Shown here: positions 58,721 to 64,000 of the stretch, piece by piece | Numbering within the stretch: the first letter of the stretch is position 1 | Layout of the letters: each line of letters opens with the position of its first letter | NCBI RefSeq assembly: GCF_029784165.1 | Contig: NC_073696.1 | Coordinates: forward strand, 113,120,665-113,184,664 | Length of the DNA: 64,000 nucleotides | Reading direction: 5' to 3' | Source of the DNA: Wyeomyia smithii | Taxonomy: Eukaryota; Arthropoda; Insecta; Diptera; Culicidae | Notes under the pieces: generated by a model | What the model was told of the DNA's origin: nothing | Databases searched by the model: none | What the model saw: only the letters and a program-made list of their open reading frames with translations | Position numbers and translations under genes: made by a program

Positions 58721-59128
58721 AAAGAATCATTTAGGAGTTGCCCTCTATCGTCCACACCGCTAAAATTGGCAGGTTGCACTGGGCTGGGCTTGTCGTAAAG
58801 ATGTCGGACGACATCTTGGTAGAGATGGTCCTTCAAACCAATCCATCAGAGATGAGACGATCAGCGGGTATGGTGGATGGATTAGTTGGAAGACGACCTA
58901 CAGACCATACATAAACTGAGGAGCTGACGATCTGCAGCTTTGGCCCGAATTGAAAAAATAAATGCTTATATCTTTTTTAAAGACTTGTTTATGGTCAACA
59001 TTACACAATTCACTTTTAGACAGCATAAATATTGAATAAATCTTTCTGAAGTTCACATGAATACTTTTGAATCATTTAAGCAATTTTCTGGCTGTCAAAC
59101 AGTAAATTGTGTAATAGAGAATTATGAA
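58721..59128. other. No gene recognised
   Basis: Spacer between the CR1-type element and the second SINE. Confidence 0.4.
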
Positions 59129-59611
59129 AGCAAAGCAAAGCCTTGGTGCTATATACCGATTCGAAACTCGACCTTCTGATAATTATACACAGACTTCGCA
59201 GCCCACTGTTTTAGTGTACAGGACAAACGCGGGGCTAGCGCTACGATTCTACTCTGGATCGATCCCATACAAATGACAAGCGTCAAATCAAACAGCGCAC
59301 TTCATCCAATAAAGGTGGAAGTTTGCTATGAAAGTGCTGGTAATTACATCGCTGCGAAGACAGAGTGTGTGTATGTGGTAGTCCAGCCGAGGCGTACGGC
59401 TCGCATTCGCATCGCCAGCACACACACTAGCATGCTTCAGTTCCACTTTTACTCAAAAGACTGCGCTGCCAAAACTGTCGATCAATCTCAGGCAGAGTTC
59501 CCAGTCTTCTTGATATGGTGTTTTTGCTAACATTCTCTTCCGAGCCGAAACTCGAACCTACGACGACTGGCTTGTTAGGCCAGCATCGTACCTCGAAACC
59601 ATCTGGGAGTC
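59129..59611 (-). mobile_element. tRNA-derived SINE, copy 2, with a ~270-bp internal insertion
   Basis: Bounded by ATAGAGARTTATGAA (59114-59128 and 59612-59626; one mismatch in 15). On the minus strand the head reads GATGGTTTCGAGGTACGATGC with B-box-like GGTTCGAGTTTC. The body (GCGCTAGCCCCGCGTTTGTCC) and the CAAGGCTTTGCTTTGCTTT tail match copy 1. About 59256-59524 is absent from copy 1, so it is either an insertion here or a longer family form. Confidence 0.85.
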
Positions 59612-59626
59612 ATAGAGAGTTATGAA

Positions 59627-62069
59627 CATCAGGGTATTAGAAAACCTGCGTAGAGTACGAGTACAGAAATACGCTATCTAGAATTCAAGTTTTATAAAAT
59701 TATATTAGAAAAGAAAGCATAAGTAGGTATGTCGTTGATGTGCTTTAGTAAATGTTGTGATAATATTCCTTTATTTTACCATTGTATTAGCATTGGACGA
59801 AATCATGACACTAGTCACAGAGTTTCAAACTCAATGATATGAATAATCTCAAAGTAACACTCAAATACAGTGATCGTGTCAGTCTTTCACAAATTGAAGG
59901 AATGCACGTGTTCAGTAGAGCTACTAAGGTTTAAAAAGCTCATCTACAGCAAACTACACGCATACCTAAACACGCCAACAAATGGAGGGTCGAGTTGACA
60001 AAATATTACCATCTTTGTATTTAGTCATTGCCGGTGCCCGCTCCGGTGGTAAACACCACCATGCAGACCGGGCGCCAGCCGCAACGCCAACTTACTCACT
60101 AGCAGCGAGAAGCACAGACGGAGAAAAGCTAAAAGTTTCCTTGCACAAGATAAGAAAATGGGTCTTTGTTGGATATTTTTCTTGTCGGTTTTCTCCTCAC
60201 GTCTTAGAACGGTCCATCGAAGGAAAGAGGGTAGGCTCCTCTCTCAGCAACCGTGCTTTCCACCTTCTGTATTGCTGAATTGGTTGGGAAAACTTGCAAA
60301 GGATGCCATCGTCATATTCGCTGATTTTTTTTGTAACTTCCCATTTTTCCTTGTCCGCAGAAAGTACCACATCAAGAATCTCAAAAACGGAAAAACGAGG
60401 GCGAAATGTAAAGCTTTTTAGAAGGGTTGAAACCGTGACCGAGACAGGAAAATACAATCATTTATCCTGATGATTAATAGTTTAATTAGAATAATTTACA
60501 CTTCTTTCCTTGTGCCAATTGTTTTCCATTCCTTGGCCAGACAGGAAGAAACCACACCACAGGAGTAGCAATGCTTGCTCGTGGTCGTTTCTTGGAATGA
60601 AGCTCGGTTCTCGATTGCTTTTGGTGCCAAGGTGTCGGAAGTTGAAAGTTTGCAGCTTTCAAGCCCTTAAATTCGGTTGGTAATTGGAGTTGGTAGGAAA
60701 GTTTGCTAAGACCGAGTGATGAATTGTGGCAACAAAACCCTGTCGAGAAAAACGTCCGGGCTTGTAATGAATGAGAGTTAGGAAATAATTAACTTTGGTT
60801 GGAAAAAAATTTAATTATTTGATAACTAATACAGTTTGAAGCAACGGAATGAATTTAACAGCGAGGAATTACCAGCTAATTCTAAGCTGAAATGTAAAAT
60901 ATCCTCCATTGACACTAAATATTCAAACGATACTATAAACGCAAATTAGAAATGCATGTCTCGGTTGCGTGCTACTTGGCTCTGTTACAATTTGCTATTT
61001 TATCCTGCAACCAGTCAGCACCACACTGTCTAGCATCACCAATAATCTCACACTCAAGAGGATTTATCTGTTTTTTTCCTTCTTTGCTCTAATATATTGA
61101 TTCGTCCCATACAATCATGGAGATATCGTGCAAAAGTAGAAAATTCTGTCATAAGGTGTTTTCAATAATCTCACAGCGGGACACTGGTAGATCTGCTTCG
61201 GATTAACTCCGTTGCACCTTTCTCGAGCAGATTGGAAGGATATTTTCCCTCTATTTACACCACCTTCGGACCTACCCCCGTGGCTTCGAAACATCAGGAA
61301 TGTCACCCGGAGGCGCAACGTCAGCCAACCAGTTGGTGGCACTCCCGCGGCGCGAATGATATTATGATCCGAGGTGGAGTGCAAAATCCGTGTTGCGCAT
61401 GGATGGGCTGATGAAAATGCGAAATGATGCCACCAGTTAATCATTTTCCGCGCGCACCTTTCCTCCGCACGCTGTGAGAGCGTCAATTTCCTATGTGACG
61501 CGGTTCATTTGAACACGCCGGGCTCGACAGGCGAAATTGAAAGGAAATGAACACATCAAAGAAAGTAATTTTCATAAATATTTTAATCCTTTCATTTATG
61601 TACCGATTTGGGATTTGCTTAATATCCTATCATTGGTCTCGTCCCCCTCAGCTTTAAGGTTTGGAATTTGGCTTGGTTCGGCTATAGATGAACTCAATCG
61701 TGCACATAACAGCCGCTGTGGCGTTCTGCCAAAGGGAGGAGGTTTTGATTCGTTCGTCCTTTTCACCTCATTAAGGATTATCGGATTTGTACCGAAGGGA
61801 TGGAACTGTTTTGTCGCACTCTCACGTGTATCTATGTGTTCAGATAGAAACTTAGAGATGGAAAAGTCTTGCGAAAAGCAATTGACATCAACAACATAAA
61901 GGTTAATTGATTGCTGGGAGGCGAATGAGGAAAAGTGCTGCCGATTGTGGAAAATTATGATGCATTAGAGAATAATGAAAAAGAGAGAGAAAAAATACAC
62001 GAAAGCTACCATTGAGCTGCTAATTCGTAACTCGGCATTCAACAAGATATTCAAAAAAAAAATACATTT
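59627..62069. other. No gene recognised
   Basis: A 2.4-kb stretch with moderate GC around 61200-61530 and several short frames. None has start, splice or family support. Confidence 0.4.
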
Positions 62070-62072
62070 TAA

Positions 62073-62181
62073 GCAGGTATTACACGAAGCAAATATTTGC
62101 TATTTTTGGTACGGATTTTATTTTGTGCAAATAAAAATCGTACCAAAAATAGCAAATATTCGCTTCGTCTAATACCTGCTT
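62073..62181. mobile_element. 109-bp near-perfect hairpin MITE
   Basis: AGCAGGTATTACACGAAGC...GCTTCGTCTAATACCTGCT with arms of ~45 bp carrying only a few mismatches; the inner arms are AATATTTGCTATTTTTGGTACG and its complement. TTA lies on both sides (62070-62072, 62182-62184), as in PIF/Harbinger-type MITEs. Confidence 0.9.
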
Positions 62182-62724
62182 TAGTCTACTTTTTCAACAA
62201 GTGTGTTGCATTTTTTCTACCCAAGAACAATCATTGAGGAAATATGAGTAAATTTTGAGATACATCATTTTTACTAGAGCATTTCAAAACTTTTCAATTT
62301 TCATCATTCAATAATATTTATTTAAAAGTGGCTATTATCTTACTAGCCCATAGAAATGATTTTTACGATTTTGGGGTTATTCAGGAATTAAAAAAATCAC
62401 AGGAAGGTTGTGTGCAAAGCCACGACCGCAAGGTTGAAGTAGAATATTTTTACAAGAAAGATAACCCGGCTGCTTGCGTGTCAGTCATTTTTCCTAGTAA
62501 ATAAATGTTGACCGCTCATTGGCAGTATTGAAAATTCTGTGCAAACGAAGTTGAAGTACTACTCAATTTCAGTTTGCACATATAAATACGACCTCACTGA
62601 ACAGGAAAAGTACAAACTCTTTGCGGCGCAAACAAGTTTCAACAGTCAGAGTATATGTACATGTGAATTCAAATTAAGATAATTAACTTTTGGTTAAAGC
62701 TCAGAACAAGAAAATATTAAATCT
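62182..62724. other. No gene recognised
   Basis: AT-rich spacer after the hairpin MITE. Confidence 0.4.
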
Positions 62725-62949
62725 TCAATTCATTTGTTTGGTTGTCCTAAAAATGGTTCGACTTCTCCTACCTCTAGTAGAAGGCCCTTCGCCAGCGTCC
62801 CAACCAGAGGTTGGACACGTGTTACTTCTGGCTGCTTTCAAATTGACCTCCGTACTGGTACTTGGCTTCTTCGATGCACTTCCCCCATGCTGGTCCTTCG
62901 CGCGTTTCCGAGCATCACGCTTGTATTTGGCGTTCATATATTTAGACAT
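62725..62949 (-). CDS. Possible small basic open frame
   Basis: A 74-codon frame starting MSKYMNAKYKRDARKRAKDQ, with many Lys, Arg, Ser and Thr and no hydrophobic stretch, ends TIFRTTKQMN. The composition is unlike a random frame and resembles a nucleic-acid-binding tail, but I recognise no family. A longer plus-strand frame (62690-63142) overlaps it and is probably the shadow. It could be the start of a multi-exon gene or a remnant. Confidence 0.3.
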   Translation of the reverse strand: MSKYMNAKYKRDARKRAKDQHGGSASKKPSTSTEVNLKAARSNTCPTSGWDAGEGPSTRGRRSRTIFRTTKQMN

Positions 62950-63284
62950 AGCACTGAATACACTTCCGATGGATTTCTCAATAAATGCAATAAATGCACT
63001 CGTAGTCTCTTACCCGAGAATAATAAAACACTTCCAAGAAATGTTGCACTCACTAGTAAAAAGACAATTTCCACGTGTTGTAACGTGCTGGAGCACGAAA
63101 TCTATGTCTGTGATAGGGAACCTTCACGTTCACGAGGCATGACTGGAGAAACGCGTCTAATAATGCGGTAAAATTTTTAATGTCTTTTTGTGCAAATTAT
63201 TGTACTCAGACAAAAACCTGTTTTGAATTGGATGAATTTTTAGTGAATAAACGTTAACCGTTTGTTATTCAAAGTTGGTCATGC

Positions 63285-63745
63285 TGATCGCAGCCTTTGC
63301 GCTGCCCCTACAGTGGGGGGATTAGTAAATAAAGTAAAAATTGGACAACTACAACAGAATTCGATTGCATCCCCCGCACAGAATGTCTGCTTGTGTTGAT
63401 GCCAGAAAATTATTAACCTTCAATTATTTTTTTATTTGCCTTGAAAAACGCATGTTGCGGTTCAAAATCGGTTGCTAATTACAACCTTTGAGCTGCCCTA
63501 ACATTGGGGGAATTAAGATACACGGACAACATGCACTGTGGAAGCTATTTCACATTCAGTAAATTAGACGGGTGCGACAAATTTAAATTGCTAGGATGCA
63601 ACACAGAATACTTGCTTGCGTTGACAAAAATTATTAACTTTCAATGACTTGTTTATTTGCCTTCAAAAAGGCATTTTGATTTCCAAAATTGGATTTCCTG
63701 ATGGCAATCTTCATGCTGCCCCAACACGGGGGGAATAATGGCTGT
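63285..63745. repeat. Diverged direct repeats, ~190-220-bp period
   Basis: AGCTGCCCYWACANNGGGGGRATTA-like cores occur at 63291, 63482 and 63704. A companion block (CTTGYGTTGA...ATTATTAACYTTCAATKA...TTTATTTGCCTTSAAAAAGGCAT) occurs at 63390-63475 and 63605-63695. Noncoding. Confidence 0.7.
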
Positions 63746-63879
63746 CTGGCGACACACGCTGAGAAAAACCGCGCTGCTCCTGAGACGTGGTGACCAACCA
63801 CAGGGCTAGTGCTGCTGCTAAGGAAGGACGACTGCTGTTGTCGCTGTTCAGAACTATTATGAGCGGCTCCGGCTGAAAC

Positions 63880-63990
63880 AGGCTCTTATATAGGCCAAAT
63901 AGCATGTTTTCAATTGCAAGGTATATAATCCTGTCGACCTTGCTTGGGAAGCAAGCATATAACGACCAATCAGAGGTCGAATTTTTCGTT
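63880..63990 (-). promoter_or_regulatory. Promoter-like block (TATA plus CCAAT)
   Basis: On the minus strand, GATTGGTCG (a CCAAT-type box, inverted) near 63968 is followed by TATAATCC-like AT blocks and then CCTATATAAGAGCC near 63895. A GC-richer leader (63750-63870) comes after. A CTTGCTTGGGAAGCAAG stem lies at ~63940-63956. It could drive a transcript toward lower coordinates, or belong to a repeat such as an LTR cut by the window edge. Confidence 0.35.
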
Positions 63991-64000
63991 TTGACAAGGC

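Noticed and set aside
61537..61899. 120-codon plus-strand frame
   Set aside because: Low-information composition, no family resemblance and no splice context; considered chance.
1..64000. CRISPR array, prophage or bacterial operon
   Set aside because: No short regularly spaced direct repeats with unique spacers, no ribosome binding sites with packed frames; the content is clearly animal and repeat-derived.
1..64000. Integrated viral sequence
   Set aside because: Every RT-like frame fits non-LTR retrotransposons; no capsid, glycoprotein or viral polymerase pattern was recognised.

Overview
The window looks like intergenic or intronic DNA from a large, repeat-filled culicine mosquito genome, probably Aedes-like. 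The reasons are AT-rich sequence with almost no host coding, ITmD37E-type mariners, tRNA-headed SINEs, many MITEs and several non-LTR retrotransposon clades typical of these insects. The species is inferred from the repeat repertoire only. No sequence search was possible.

Only one host gene is well supported. It lies on the minus strand, with two phase-matched coding exons at 41418-41596 and 40082-40366 and proper splice sites. They encode the first ~154 residues of an acidic protein that I do not recognise. The second exon ends at a splice donor and no later exon is visible, so much of 1-40 kb may be its next intron.

Layout: 2.5-6.3 kb, two long inverted-repeat elements. 6.8-13.4 kb, an array of ~350-bp repeats split by a nearly full-length Jockey-type element with a 14-bp target duplication; the array also holds a recent 695-bp tandem duplication. 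13.7-14.7 kb, a reverse transcriptase (RT) fragment with a MITE in it. 15.2-18.6 kb, a 3.4-kb element with ~270-bp terminal inverted repeats and an internal palindrome of ~1.3 kb. 23.4-27.7 kb, a mosaic of four non-LTR fragments carrying a 279-bp retroposon and a MITE. 33.2-35.3 kb, a decayed RT and a SINE. 35.7-37.9 kb, an inverted-repeat element built on a GTCCACGTGGAC motif. 38.1-39.3 and 48.4-49.7 kb, two broken ITmD37E mariners in opposite orientation. 42.5-47.4 kb, two TIR elements. 50.1-52.2 kb, an inverted repeat pair with a hAT-type MITE inside one arm. 53.2-59.6 kb, a Harbinger-like MITE, two decayed non-LTR elements each split by a DNA element, and a second SINE. 62-64 kb, a 109-bp near-perfect hairpin MITE, ~220-bp direct repeats and a TATA/CCAAT promoter-like block.

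The clearest result is the nesting record. Several insertions can be removed on paper to recover the host element's reading frame, which fixes their ends and target duplications from sequence alone. No new enzymatic or defence system was found. The best candidates for unexpected biology are the very long hairpins (15.5-16.8 kb and 50.1-52.2 kb), which would form long dsRNA if transcribed.
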